DNA of 64,000 bases from Chryseobacterium herbae (GTDB taxonomy: Bacteria; Bacteroidota; Bacteroidia; Flavobacteriales; Weeksellaceae): contig NZ_JAOAMU010000002.1 in assembly GCF_025154075.1 (NCBI RefSeq), positions 690,775 through 754,774 on the forward strand, given 5' to 3'. Shown in pieces: positions 35,496 through 47,600 of this stretch (position 1 is the first letter of the stretch; the number at the start of each line of letters is the position of its first letter). The notes under the pieces are model-generated. The model worked only from the letters and a program-made list of their open reading frames with translations. It was not told the origin of the DNA and searched no databases. A program made the translations under genes and the position numbers.

Positions 35496-36488
35496 TTAAT
35501 ATCTAGAAAAAAGGTCCAAAGCGACACTAATATTATCTCTATTAGTATCTTCAGTAAAAGAATTTTTACTCATATGATCTAAGACTAATTCAACATCTGT
35601 ATGAGAGTGATTATTAAGATCAAAGTAGGTTATTTTATTTTCGGCATCAAAAAATTCGAGATAAGAATCACCATTAGCAAAATTTATAATTTTTGGTGTT
35701 GGTGAGCTTAGTCGATCCAGCTGGCTCTCATATCTCTTGATTTTACTATTTAAATTCACTTCTTTTCTACGATATTCAGAAAGTTCAAGGTTAGTTATCT
35801 CAATGTCTTTTTTTTGGTTTTCAGTAGTATTATGTAAACTGTCAAGTAATTGCTGCTTAATCCCTAAAGCATGATCATGCATATTCTGAAGTTGATGCAT
35901 CTCTAATTTTAGAGTATTTATTTCCTGTTTTTTTTGACTCAATTCATTATCAAACTCATTTGCAAATGTTTCTAGCTCATTAATCTTTGTTGTTTGTTGA
36001 ACTACTAGATGGCCTTGCATTTTATAATTTTCACTAATAGTGTCAAAGTCGCTTGATAGCTCTCTTACTTTCTGTCTTTGAATTTCATATCGTTCCGAAT
36101 ATTGATCTCTATCATCTTTGATATTGTCATATTCTTCTTTAAAAACAACTTTATCACTAATAACTTTTTGTGTTATCCAAGGCATAATTTTAAATTCAAT
36201 AAATGTGGAAAGTGTTCTCACACTAATAACAAGTAAATAACCTATTAATATAATCGATAATGTAATGCCTATATTTATCAAAGCTTCAATGATAATATTT
36301 TGACCGGATAAGTATTCTGTTATGAATTTTATCTTATTATTGAGAGTTGTTTTTTCATCGAAATTGAAAACGCTATAAACTAAAAGCCAATTTCTAGCGA
36401 TTGATACTAAAATTAATGTACCAAAGAAAGGGTTTGAAACCTTTTCTTTTATATTAGTAAAGAAGTCTGTAATAGGGGTGAAATCCAT
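35496..36488 (-). CDS. Coiled-coil membrane protein of unknown function
   Basis: The protein has 330 residues, encoded in noticeably AT-rich DNA. An N-terminal segment with NPFFGTLILVSIARNWLLVY (20-39) holds the first membrane helix, and a second lies at about 68-90. A long coiled coil (about 115-265) and a small C-terminal domain (about 270-330) follow. The N-terminal K-x-x-NPF-x-GT....RNW..VY motif is one I recall from widespread hypothetical membrane proteins, but I cannot name a family. It has no close operon partner. A sensing or defence role is possible but not supported by any motif. Confidence 0.65.
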   Translation of the reverse strand: MDFTPITDFFTNIKEKVSNPFFGTLILVSIARNWLLVYSVFNFDEKTTLNNKIKFITEYLSGQNIIIEALINIGITLSIILIGYLLVISVRTLSTFIEFKIMPWITQKVISDKVVFKEEYDNIKDDRDQYSERYEIQRQKVRELSSDFDTISENYKMQGHLVVQQTTKINELETFANEFDNELSQKKQEINTLKLEMHQLQNMHDHALGIKQQLLDSLHNTTENQKKDIEITNLELSEYRRKEVNLNSKIKRYESQLDRLSSPTPKIINFANGDSYLEFFDAENKITYFDLNNHSHTDVELVLDHMSKNSFTEDTNRDNISVALDLFSRY

Positions 36489-37000
36489 TCGAATAAATTT
36501 TAGCCAAGCCTACAATGTTTGAATGATAGTAAAATGGCTTATAATTAATTAATATTAGAATAATAATTTGTCATTTTGTATTTATTCTAAACATCGCAAA
36601 GTTTAAAGAAATTAATGTTCAGAATATAAAATCAAACTATATTTAAAATTGCAAATATCCAATTCTTTTGGGGATTTTATTAATGCTTTATAATTGTTCA
36701 TTGAAGAGTATCCATTACTTGATGAAGACTATTTCTATAATATTCAGAATATACTGTAAAACCTTTTTCCATATAAATAGATTTTTAATTTCTCGAATAT
36801 ACAAATAAACTGAAATCTACATTTACGGTTTTTCGTAATATTATGACTACAATTATACTAGTAAATTTATTCATTGTTGGCGCAAGTGTACGCTTTTATC
36901 CAATGACTATAATCGGGTGTGAACCAGAGCTTTGTGCAAATGTGAGGTAACAGATAATCCCAACTCACGTCAGGATTATTATTTATATTGTTTTTGAAAT
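36489..37000. other. AT-rich intergenic region, 512 bp
   Basis: No open frame of coding character seen. It contains TGGCGCAAGTGT followed by ACGCTTTT at 36878-36897. A near copy (TGGCGCAAGTGTCCCGCTT) lies at 37545-37563, on the other side of the next gene. Confidence 0.4.
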
Positions 37001-37471
37001 CTATTTAAGAAGCGACCAAATTGCAACCCCAATTCCCACATAAGCAGTCACCGTAATAATATCAGCGATAGGTTGTGAAAAGCGTTTTTCCGCAATTTTC
37101 TCACCATTGATTTGGTTCTTATGGAATTTCAGAATTTTCTTAGGATTGCTAATTGGGTGGGCCACCAGACTGTCGCTTTCCCACTTGTCAACGATGATTT
37201 TATAACTCTTGCCATCAACGTCAATTTTAAATTTTTTATTAGGGGCAAGTTTCTCCTGAACATTGATGGGAACAGGTGTTGGCTGTGAACTCTGGCCTTG
37301 GGATTCAGCTATTGAACTTTTCATTTGCTCAGAAGCATTATTAGCAAGAGCTGTATTCTTTTTAGAGTTCTGCTTATTGTCGGCCACTGGATCCACTGGC
37401 TTTTTAACCTGGTACGTATAGCAGCTGCTAAGACAAAATGATATGATGATGAGATAAAAATTCTTTCGCAT
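37001..37471 (-). CDS. Small lipoprotein with C-terminal membrane helix
   Basis: The protein has 156 residues. The lipobox FCLSSC gives Cys about residue 17, followed by a Ser/Gln/Asn-rich disordered stretch (about 25-75), a small beta domain (KFKIDVDGKSYKIIVDKWES, about 79-98) and a C-terminal hydrophobic helix (ITVTAYVGIGVAIWSLL). The combination of a lipid anchor and a terminal helix is unusual. The function is unknown. It is flanked by two copies of a short GGCGCAAGTGT repeat (36878 and 37545). Confidence 0.7.
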   Translation of the reverse strand: MRKNFYLIIISFCLSSCYTYQVKKPVDPVADNKQNSKKNTALANNASEQMKSSIAESQGQSSQPTPVPINVQEKLAPNKKFKIDVDGKSYKIIVDKWESDSLVAHPISNPKKILKFHKNQINGEKIAEKRFSQPIADIITVTAYVGIGVAIWSLLK

Positions 37472-37628
37472 GGACCAAATTTAAGAATTAAACGGAATAT
37501 TTAGTATTTTCTTTTGTAAGATCCTGTTAAAAAACTCTATCCGCTGGCGCAAGTGTCCCGCTTATGTCTCAAAAGTTTATTTAAACACTACTTTATAGTT
37601 CAGTAAACGAAGAAATCATCAATTCTTA

Positions 37629-37739
37629 ATTAATTCAATGAAGCGAATGTTTATCCGTCCGCTTAATCAGCGATGAAATCGCCCCCTTTGCTCCCCTTAA
37701 AATCATAAGAGTTATAATAAGACCTTTGCGTCTAAAAAA
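37629..37739. repeat. Direct repeat copy 1
   Basis: Shares long identical stretches with 37871-37983, including TTATCCGTCCGCTTAATC, GATGAAATCGCC, CTTTGCTCC and CTTAAAATCATAAGA. It ends in CTTTGCGT. Confidence 0.8.
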
Positions 37740-37870
37740 ACTTTGCATACTGTCCAATTTCCCTCTAGTTCCAAAGTGATAAAATGTAGCTAAACCATAT
37801 AGAATTTTTATTCACGCAAAGGTTTATTTCAATAACGTATAGTTTAGGAGGCAAAGGGAGAATCAATCAA

Positions 37871-37983
37871 AGATTGATTCGATTAAGCGTATGTTTTATC
37901 CGTCCGCTTAATCCGTGATGAAATCGCCTCCTTTGCTCCTCTTAAAATCATAAGATTTATTATAGGTCTTTGCGTGGTAAAAA
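37871..37983. repeat. Direct repeat copy 2
   Basis: Second copy of 37629-37739, 242 bp away, with scattered substitutions. No coding frame runs through both copies. Confidence 0.8.
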
Positions 37984-38080
37984 AATATAATTATTCTTTT
38001 AATAAGCATATGTAATCTGAAAAATTATTGAAGAAATTATAAGAAAGAATGTTCTAAAGCTTTTGTTTAATTTTTTTTCA

Positions 38081-38305
38081 CGCAAAGAAAAACAAAGAGG
38101 TGATTAAATTTCCTTCAGTAAGATAAACAAAGGCGTTTCACTTATTTCCGAAATACAAAGATTCTATTCTGAACGTTTGCTTCACTCTGTTTTAAAAGGA
38201 ATGAATGGGTTGAAGTATGGTATTGTTTTACTTTTTTAAATGAAATGCCTTTGTTTATCTTTATTAAAATAGCTTCATTTCAAAAAACCTTTGTTTTTCT
38301 TTGCG
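38081..38305. repeat. Nested inverted repeats forming a large imperfect stem-loop
   Basis: The outer arms 38081-38097 and 38289-38305 (CTTTGTTTTTCTTTGCG) are perfect over 17 bp. The inner arms 38120-38140 and 38241-38261 match at 20 of 21 positions (core GCCTTTGTTTATCTT). The two pairs are in register, so the whole 225 bp could fold back as one structure. Confidence 0.75.
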
Positions 38306-38610
38306 ATTATTAAAATGTTTAAACCTAAGCAGGTGTTGTAATCTTAACTTAATCACTGGCCTAGCCGCCATCTTTGCTTTGCTTAAAAGCATCAAGAACC
38401 TTCAAAAGAACTTTGCATCAAAATCTCCCAAAGATCCCGCAGATTACACAAATTTCTTTGAATAGCATAAGTAGTGTTATTGGTGAACTTATTCGTGAAA
38501 TTTGTGTTTAAAAGCGTTTCATCTTTGAAATCTTTACCTCGAATAAAATAATATAGCTACAAACAAAATAAGCACTCAACACTCTTTTACTCAATACTAA
38601 ATCAGCAAAT

Positions 38611-38647
38611 AAAAACCAAAACCCTCACAATAGCAAGGGTTTTTGGT
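38611..38647 (-). terminator. Terminator after the giant-protein gene
   Basis: ACCAAAACCCT (38615-38625) pairs with AGGGTTTTTGGT (38636-38647). On the minus strand the hairpin is followed by T residues (the A run at 38611-38615). It lies about 30 bp past the stop of the 38677-49560 gene. Confidence 0.75.
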
Positions 38648-38676
38648 ATACTTCATATGATGAAATTAAAGCTTTG

Positions 38677-41600
38677 TTAAGCATTCATATCTGTAATATT
38701 CTTATAATAGAGTATGACATCTTTAAGTTCTATCAGCGGCAACTTGCTTTCGCTGAGGGATGAGAAAACGGCTATATCGATCTGCAACCAAGCCCCGTTG
38801 TTGACAGGCTGATGCTGACTATACCATGTTTTAAGCGTATTGGTCAGACGACAGACAAACGGGTCGGAGTCGCTGAAGGACGGCTGACATCCTCCGGCAG
38901 GAATCTCATAATCCGTTGGGATCTCGAAATTGAACGGTGCTGCCAGCAATACAGGCAGTTCTATCGCAGGGAGCAGATCTCCTGATGAGGCCAGTAGAGG
39001 ATAATTCCATGAAACGCTGAGTTTCACCAATTGCTCTGCCAGTTCATCGTACGTAAAGAAAGTACTGAAGAAGTTGGCCAGTTGCTGTGCAAGCGGAAGG
39101 TTCAGTCCCGTATCATTATTAATCCTTGCGATATCAAAGGTATCATCGCTGCTGAGCAGTGGGATCAGCTTATTGGAGAATCTTACTAAAGGTGTGCGAT
39201 AAATAAAATCATTCACTGTCGGGTTATAAGGAACGAGGTCTTCGTTACGTATAATAGAAAGGCCTGCCCATGCATACTGGAACTGTAAGACATTCAGTGC
39301 ATCTACATTGACATTGCGCGATGGAATATTGAAGGACTCTTCCCATGACAGATAGGTTTTATCTGCAGCCTGATACCAATACGAATTAGGAATAGGTACA
39401 CCTTTTTTATCGGTGGCATTCACTGTCGTATAATTATCAATCGTCACGTAAGGGGTTTGCGGCAGTTCTGCTTCCAGTACAGCTTTAGTGCCCCGGTACA
39501 GCAACAGATCACTGGTAGACATATCTACAGAAGGTACAATGGTGATCAGCAGGCGGTTGCCGAAATCAGTATCATCTGTCTGACGGATGATGAAATCGTA
39601 GGCACGCGCAGTACCATTGCTGTTAGGATTGCCGAAAAGCAGACTGTTGAATTCGCTCCAGGCAATAGCAAGGTTATTGGATAAAGTGACCATCGTTTGT
39701 AATGCATAATAAGCATTGGCCAGGTTAGTATCGCTGTTATCTGATTGAGCATTAATCAGTTTCAGATAACGGTTGAAATCGTCCAGTACCTGTGGCCATA
39801 CGGTGACGAATTGTGCCAGATCACTGAAGAGGTCGCGGGAAGGTGCTCCAAACAATTTTGCGGAAGGATTCGGAATCATATTGAACTCAATATCAGAGAA
39901 TATTTTGTCCTGCGCAGCCTGATCTTCGGTATACGAATACGAAAAGTCCCATTCAGATGCTTTGGCCAGACGTGTTTTGGTCGTGTCGCCTTCTACAGAT
40001 ACGCCTTTGCCTGTTTGTGTGGTCAATGTAGGTGGTGTAGGATAGTTTCGTAGCACTACAGGAATATCTACGTTGCCTAAGCTTTGCTGCAGAGATGAAG
40101 CAACAGACGCTGCTTTAAGCGTACTGCTATTACTGCTAACATCAGCAGGAATAATAAAAGTAAGCCAGTTAGAGCCCTGATAGCCGTTGATCGCTGCTAC
40201 ATCACTGATGTCGCATTCCACATGAGTGACCACATATGTCATATCCAGATCTACGCTGGTAAATTCCTTCGCATTTTTAGTGGTAAAGCTGAAAGTAAGG
40301 AAGGAATCCGTATCGGTGGCATCTTTTTCATTCAACTGTATCTTAGAGGTGGAGATGCTGTATTCTTTTGCTTCGCCATCTGTTTTGTTACCGATCACCG
40401 GTGTACCATACAGGCGTGGCGGTGTTTGATAGCTACCGGATGCCACAAAGTCTGATTCAGCTGTTACTTCAAATTGTACCAGAGCATTGACAGTGTAAGC
40501 ATTCCCAAGCTGGTTGAGCAATTGCTGTTCGAATTTATCTTTTGCATTGCCGAGACTGGTATTGTCACCAGACGCAGATGAAATATAAGGCGCTGTGAGC
40601 ACAGGCTCTACTTCCGAAGCAATGGCTCCGGCCAGCTTAGTTTTAGCATTGGTGATGGCCTGCAGATAAGTAGTGGCATCAATGCCCTGTGTTCCCAGCC
40701 ATGTTTTTTCTTCATTTGATTTTAACTGATCTACAAGGAAAGCAGGGATGGCGTAGTCTGCGCTCAGGAACACGTCGATGGCATTGAGGGATTGTGCGCC
40801 CCAGTTATCCATATCTATGCCTGTAAACGTCTGCACTTCACCTTTGCTACAATCCAGACCCTGACCTGTCAGATAATCACAGATAGGGACGCCAGCTTTT
40901 GAAACAAGGCTTGTCGCCAATGGCTTAGGCGCATAGAATACGGCATTCAGCAAGCTGTACGTATAAATATTGATTCGGTACTGATTAAACTGTTCTGCTG
41001 TCAATTGTTGCTGAAGAGCGATGTCAAACAGATCTCTGTTGTCATAGAAGGTATCAACCAAAGTATGAATGGCAGTGGTAACATCGGCCGGTACGTCGTC
41101 TGCGGTCAGCTGTGCAATAGAATCCGCCGTTAGCTGATAAGTACCTGCTTGGTTGACCTGCCAGTAAATACCTTGACCGGATTTTAAGCCCATACGGACT
41201 ACAAACACAGCCTGGTTATTGGCACCGCCGGCTGTTGCTGCATTGGTTCCTATGGCGATCTTCAGTTCGTAATGATCAACACTTAAGAAAGCGGCTTCAA
41301 ACAAGGCAGCAAACTCATTCAGACTGTACTGCGGATCACTGCCGTCCTGTGCTGTTGTGGACATCGTTTTTGGCTTCACCTGTGTAAGAGCACGAGTGAC
41401 CAAAGTACTGTCTTTAAAGTCCGTGTTCACATAGTCCAGGTCTCGGTAAAAATCAAGATTCACAGTGAGCTGCAAGATGGAATGGGTATCGATATCTGCT
41501 ACATTAACCGGGCTGGTGAGCGGGTTCATAACCGGAGCCGTACCCTGATTCCCCTGGCTGCGTGCCGATAAATAGGTATAAATATCTTTTACAAACTGCA

Positions 41601-44600
41601 GCAACTGGTTGAACTGGTCTCCGGACAGATCGGTGGCTTTACCGGGAGTAAGCGATGTACTGAGTGTAACGGTCAATGTATTCTTACCATCTACCGGATT
41701 TAACTGGGTCAGTTGATAATATACATTGGTGTAGGTCAGTAAATCATTGGCGGCATTCTGTTTCCAGTCCTGTTGTTGGTCTGCTGGCACATCCGGCAGC
41801 TCGTTATAACGTTGCGTATTGAAGTTGAATTCCAGCTTCAGTTCCGGTTGATTATCCGTACCAAGGTCAAATAAATAACTCAGTTCAACACTTGGCCATT
41901 TACCCAATCCTTTCAGTTCATCTACATAACCTGTCTGGATAGGAGGATTATTAATTGGTGTGGCAGGATCCAGCTGCGGATCACTGAATGGAGTAACCGT
42001 TACGTTGCCATAATAATCTACCCAGTCAAAATGAACCTGCACCGGATGACCGATACCACGGTAAGGATTACCATCTTCCTGCGGATAGTCGGCCGGATAA
42101 CTCATAAATGGATTAGGTTTAGCGAACTTGGCAATAGGCACCACCTGATTGTAATACCATATCAGATCGTCGTCATCGTTGCTGTCGTCTGTTTTACCCA
42201 GCACATCGTCCTGTGTCTGTGGCTTGGCAGGTCCTGCAGGTAAACCTACAATACTTTCTGTAAACCAACTGTTCTCTACTACCTGGTAGCTGAGCAGATT
42301 GTACATATTGTTGAGGTATACTTCGGCATAATCAGGATCCGTTACTTTAGGTTGTTTGTTCGGATCAGGATTAGGATTCGTGCGGTTCAGATCGAATCCG
42401 GCTGTACCTTGCTGTACGGCAGTTACCTTATGCAGGATCTGATCGTTGATGCTAAGAGTGGTCGGATTCACAAAGATGTTCACTACATCTCTTGCAGCCC
42501 AGGCCATAGCAGCCATGTCTATAAAGTAATAGGCAGCAATGGTTTCGAAGGTAACACCTGCTTTACCACCGATGGTATAGTGTACCTGAGGTAAAACTAT
42601 GAGTTGCCAAAGCGGAAGGTTGTTCCAATCGCTGATACCCGGATTGAGCTGTTGTATAGCCGCTGTATCCACTTCATAATACGCTGCAATAGAGTTCAAT
42701 GAATTACCCGGACCGTTGGTTCCTACTTCGGATACCAATCCATTAAAGGTGATAACAGGTGCAGGATATTTTGAATCGGCTTTTGTATTAAGGACTACTT
42801 TTTTATTCAGCTCTACCAGTTCGGCAGGCAGTATATTGAAGCGGGCCGTAATGGTATCGATGGTATCATCGGGAGTGTTAACATGGTATGACAATCCATT
42901 CTGCATTTCACTTTGTGCGTAGACCACGCAGGAGTTCGCATCGATCTTATCGCCTGTTACGGCACAGGTCATATAATCGGTTGGCTTGTTGTTGTACTGG
43001 CTGCTGTAAGTTACCAGGAGACGTACATTCGCTGTATCCCCTTTACCGAATACACTGGAAGGGAAACCTGTATTGCCTTCAGTTTCGTTGTACATCAAAT
43101 AATAACCCCCTGAACGGGTAATACTGCATTCCCACAGCAGGCGGATGAAATCATAAATACTGTTCAGTACACCTGTGGTAGGTGTTGCTTCTGCTTCCTC
43201 TCTTGATTCCATTTTCAGAGCAAAGGTATCCGGATTGGTTTCGGTAGAGAGGTTGGCCTGTACAATAAATGTTTTCATGTGCTCCATTCCAACGGATAAT
43301 AGTCCATCCGAGCCTTCATACAGCCATTGTATATCAACAATTTTATCCGTGTTATTGTGGACTGATTTTGGGTCTAATGCCAGTAAAAATCTTTGCAGAA
43401 TAGTTGCATCAGCCTCGCTTGCCCCCAGAAGTTCATAGCTGTAAGCATTTACAGGAGCCGTAGAATCAGTATCAAGAAGTTTAAGCTCTATATCTACCAT
43501 CGTGCTCCATCCGTAGTAAGAAGATGGCCAGTAATCCATCACCCCTTTGGCAGCATCGTATTGTCCTATCTGAACGCTGAATGCTGAACCTTGTTCTTTA
43601 GGCAATGCCAGTTGGTTGAGCAGACCGGAAGGGAACTGCCAGATGAGCGGTGATCCATTAGTTTGGTCTCCCGATCCATAAGGGAGTTTTAGTGTTCCGG
43701 ATGTCTGCCATTTCGTAGTAGTCTGGAAAGTATATTGTACCGCCTGAACATTGAAAGGCTGCATAGGAGCGAGTTCCAGTACATCCGGTTGTATACCCGT
43801 TTTCTTTGCATAGGTAAGCAGGGTGCTGATCTGGTTAAGATCTTCAGGTGTTAAGGCTATATCGAGTGTATTACCACCTTCTTCCTTCATTGTTTTTCCG
43901 TTGAACTGCAGCCAGCTTAATGAATTGTTGATCAGCTGTATCGAGAAGTCGGCAGGTATCGTAGCCGGCAGGGCAAATTCCTGACCAGTCAATGAATACA
44001 GGGCGCAATTGGAACCGGTACAAGGTGAACCTTCAGAAAGCGTAAGCCCCGGAAGGGTAGTAGGCAGACGCATACCGTGTAATTGGTAGCGTGATACCAT
44101 ACCAGACAGTTGTCCATAAGAATTATTATCAGTAAAGTATTCCAGAATACTGCCTACGGTAAGGTATTGCAGACCCGGAATATTGGCATTGGTATATCCT
44201 TCGCCGTCGTAGAAGAATTTATCTTGCTGCTGGTTGGCATAATTGGTGGCCAGCAAAGCTGCTGTCGTATTGTATTGTTGTGCCAGAGTATCCAGTGTGT
44301 CGGCCTCAGCTGCTTCGCCGAAGGTAACGGTAGTATGAATAAACGGTTGCACCAATACCTGACCCAGCGGTTGCACCGGCAGTGCCTGTACTTGTAGATC
44401 ATTCGCGAGGTCCTGAGGCGTAACCGTAGCATCTGCTAATATTGAAATAGCAGCGGCCATGCTGGTCAGCGTATCACCCGGTACAACGGTATATGGGGTA
44501 GTGCCATATTGAAAGCCGTTACCTGCAATGAATAATCCCGGTGTTATCTGGTTTTGCATCAACAGGGCACTTACGTCAAGTTTTTTGTATACGTTAGTGC

Positions 44601-47600
44601 AGATGCCATTAAAGGTATCTTGGTTTTTGGCTGTATAGATAGCAGCTCCAATGATCAGCCATCTACCCGTCATGAGGACTGCCGTATCCTGGAAATTGGT
44701 ATCAGCGGCAAGATCGTTTACCGTTGTTTTTAATCCGGCCGCTACTGCATTGATGGTATCGGTAGCCTGTACATTGTAGGAATTGCCCTTATAGGTAAGA
44801 GTTTGCGGCGCTAATAATCCCGGCACAGCTGCATTCTCCGTGATCAGCATGGTTGCTGTAATGGCGTAAATGGCAGCCACAGAAGTGAAGGTATCGCCAT
44901 CTGCAATATCATACATAATCCCTGTTATGACTACCGGATTATTGGCGGTAAGCGGATGGGTCTGATTTGCCGTAGCGATGTCCTGTACATTGACCTTATT
45001 GCTTGTTCCGTCTACACTAATACCATTAGCCCAGTTCACCATTTCTGATAAGCTGTTACCGTTGCTGAGACGGTAGGTGAAATTATCCATCGCATCGGAT
45101 GCATAACCAGCCAACTGCTTGCCTAAGAGTACAAAATAATCTTCAAAAACGAAAGTAGACATACTCCATTGCTGCGGATCGGATACTGCAAATCTCGCAG
45201 CAGTCGCTGTTTCTTCCTGTACTTTTACAGCCAGTTCATTGAACCATTCTTTCACAGCGGACAGGTATTCCTGCGTAGCCATATTATAATTATTGAACTG
45301 GATGTCCAATGAGATATCAGGCACCTTCAGTTCAAGATCAAAGAACATAGGGAAGATGGCTGCTGCGGTCAGATTATCCTGTAGCCGCTGAACATTGACT
45401 GCCTGGAAGCTGTTTTGCAGGAAGCTGAGGAGATCTTTGGTCGGTATAGGGAAAGGATTGCTTTCGCTGGATAGGAAGGCGATCAATGCATCCAGATCCG
45501 CTTTTGAAATACCTTCCGTATCTACTTCTGCACGGGCAGATTGTGAAGGCGTATGATCAATATAGTTTAATACCAGCCAGCGGAAGAAGTCAGCGCATAG
45601 ATATTCAAACGAAGTCGTAGCACCACTACCATCACCCGATGGGTCGGGCGCATCGGTGAACAGGGTAGCTACATATTGTGCAGCCTGGTCTTTCAGATTG
45701 CTGTTTTCAGGTCCGGCTACAGTTAAATGAGGCACAAAATACAGATTCAATGTAGGCAGACTGTCCGCAGAAGTTGTTGCTAATACAGAACTGTAGTTAA
45801 TTGGCATATGCGGTGAACGGCGTATCACCATTTGATCAGGCCAGATTTCCTCTGTTGCTTCAAATGCATCAATTGTTGCAAATTCAACAGGCAAAGCACC
45901 ATCAAGTGGTGTTGCTATGCGGGCAGGTGCAATACGTACAGTAGCCGCAGGTGTAGATAATCGGGCAGCAGCATGTGGCGCTCCAAGATTGTTATTCCAA
46001 GGTGCTTTGGCGGTCTGGTCTGTACCAATGGTGAGGTCAAAGCGTATTTTGGCCGTAAACGTAAAGTGAATGGTAATGGAGAAAATACCCAGATTCAGTT
46101 TAGCAGAAACCCTGACATCCACTGAAGCTACGATAGCCAATGGTATTTTGTTATAGGCTTCAAAAATAGCCTGTGCATATACCATGACAGTTATATTAAC
46201 ACTGGCAGATATGATACCGAAGTCAATGGAACCATATAGTTTACCGATGATACCAATGGTACCCTGCAGGTAATAATAATAAGAGGTTTCTACCTGTTCT
46301 TTATTGCTCTCCTGTAAAGCTCCGCTGTAAGGATAGTAAGCGGCTATCACTCCTTCAATGATACCAAACATAGTAATGCTGAAACCGGCGCTGAGCACAC
46401 CATAGTTCACGCTATAGCCTACACCTACCTGCAAGCCGATACCGAATACGATCACCGGGTTAAAGTTTCCGTAATTGGTTTTTGGGACTTTATTGGTCGT
46501 AGCACTGCTTAACTTGCCGAAATAGAGACCTCCTGAACCCATAGCAGGGATTCCCGGCGGCACAATGGCCTGCAGGGTAAACGAACGGGAGAAGTCCATA
46601 TTATAAGGGAATCCAATATCCACCATGAAATCACCATTGGTATAAATTTCAATACCAATGGAAGGCAGCGTGATATTGACTGCTCCAAACTGCAGATAGC
46701 GCAGGGCATTAGGAAGCGTAAGATCTATTTGATAGACCCCGATCGAGTCGGAGATCTTTTTATACATGATCTCAAAATCGAGCCCTTCGAATATTTTGGC
46801 TTTTCCACCAGCCATGGCGATACGTAAGCCGTACAGGTTAGGGTCATTAAACACGACCTGCATATCTAGCGTCCATACCGGTTTATCCTTGGTTCCGGCA
46901 TTCAGTATCCCAAAATTGGTCGCGATCAGCCAGTTGCTGTCTTCGTTGAACTGCAGCAGGGTATTGCCAGAACCCGGTCCTATAGGCACAGTGCCCGGCT
47001 TAGGTTCGGTAAAGGCTTCCTGCATAGCCTTGGTTACATCTTTAATGGAATTGTATTGGGCTGGGTTGACCAACTCTACGTGCTGACCCATGGCCAGCAG
47101 ACGCAGGTCGAAATACTGGTTGCCCTGTCCCGGTACTTCCGGCATTTTCTGAATATCCTGTCCTCCGGTGGAAGGTTTGAACAGGTTACTGTCGTTAATA
47201 GAAGGCACAACGGAATTACCATCGAAGGTGATAAATACCCCTTTTTCGGTTTTGGTAAGGTTGATGCCGTTAATATTGATGAATATAAGGTTAAGCGTTT
47301 TAGGCAGTTTGTAGGTAACTTTAATGTCTTTGGTGTCGAGGTTGTAAGTCACCGAGAAGCCATCCAGACTTATTTTGTTGAGTATATCCCATGGAGCATC
47401 GAGCTCAAAGGTTGGGTTGAACAGCATCTTCATGAAAGAAGTGATCAATCCGCCCAAGGTCCAGTTCTTAATAGAGAAAACAATGGTACGGCTTTGTCCG
47501 CTTACATCATACATGGCGGTAAATCCTTCCCAGGTAATCGCGAGCTGCTGATTGTTTTCGGAGAAATTATAGCTGATGCCGACAGTAGCATTGAAATCGT

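Larger units (their letters stand above)
37472..38676. other. Non-coding repeat block, 1.2 kb
   Basis: I see no gene here. The block contains two direct repeats of about 110 bp (37629-37739 and 37871-37983), inverted copies of parts of them (CGCAAAGG and GGCAAAGGGAG near 37815-37860), a nested pair of inverted repeats at 38081-38305, and repeat-like degenerate sequence to 38560. It borders the foreign-looking operon that begins downstream. Confidence 0.6.
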
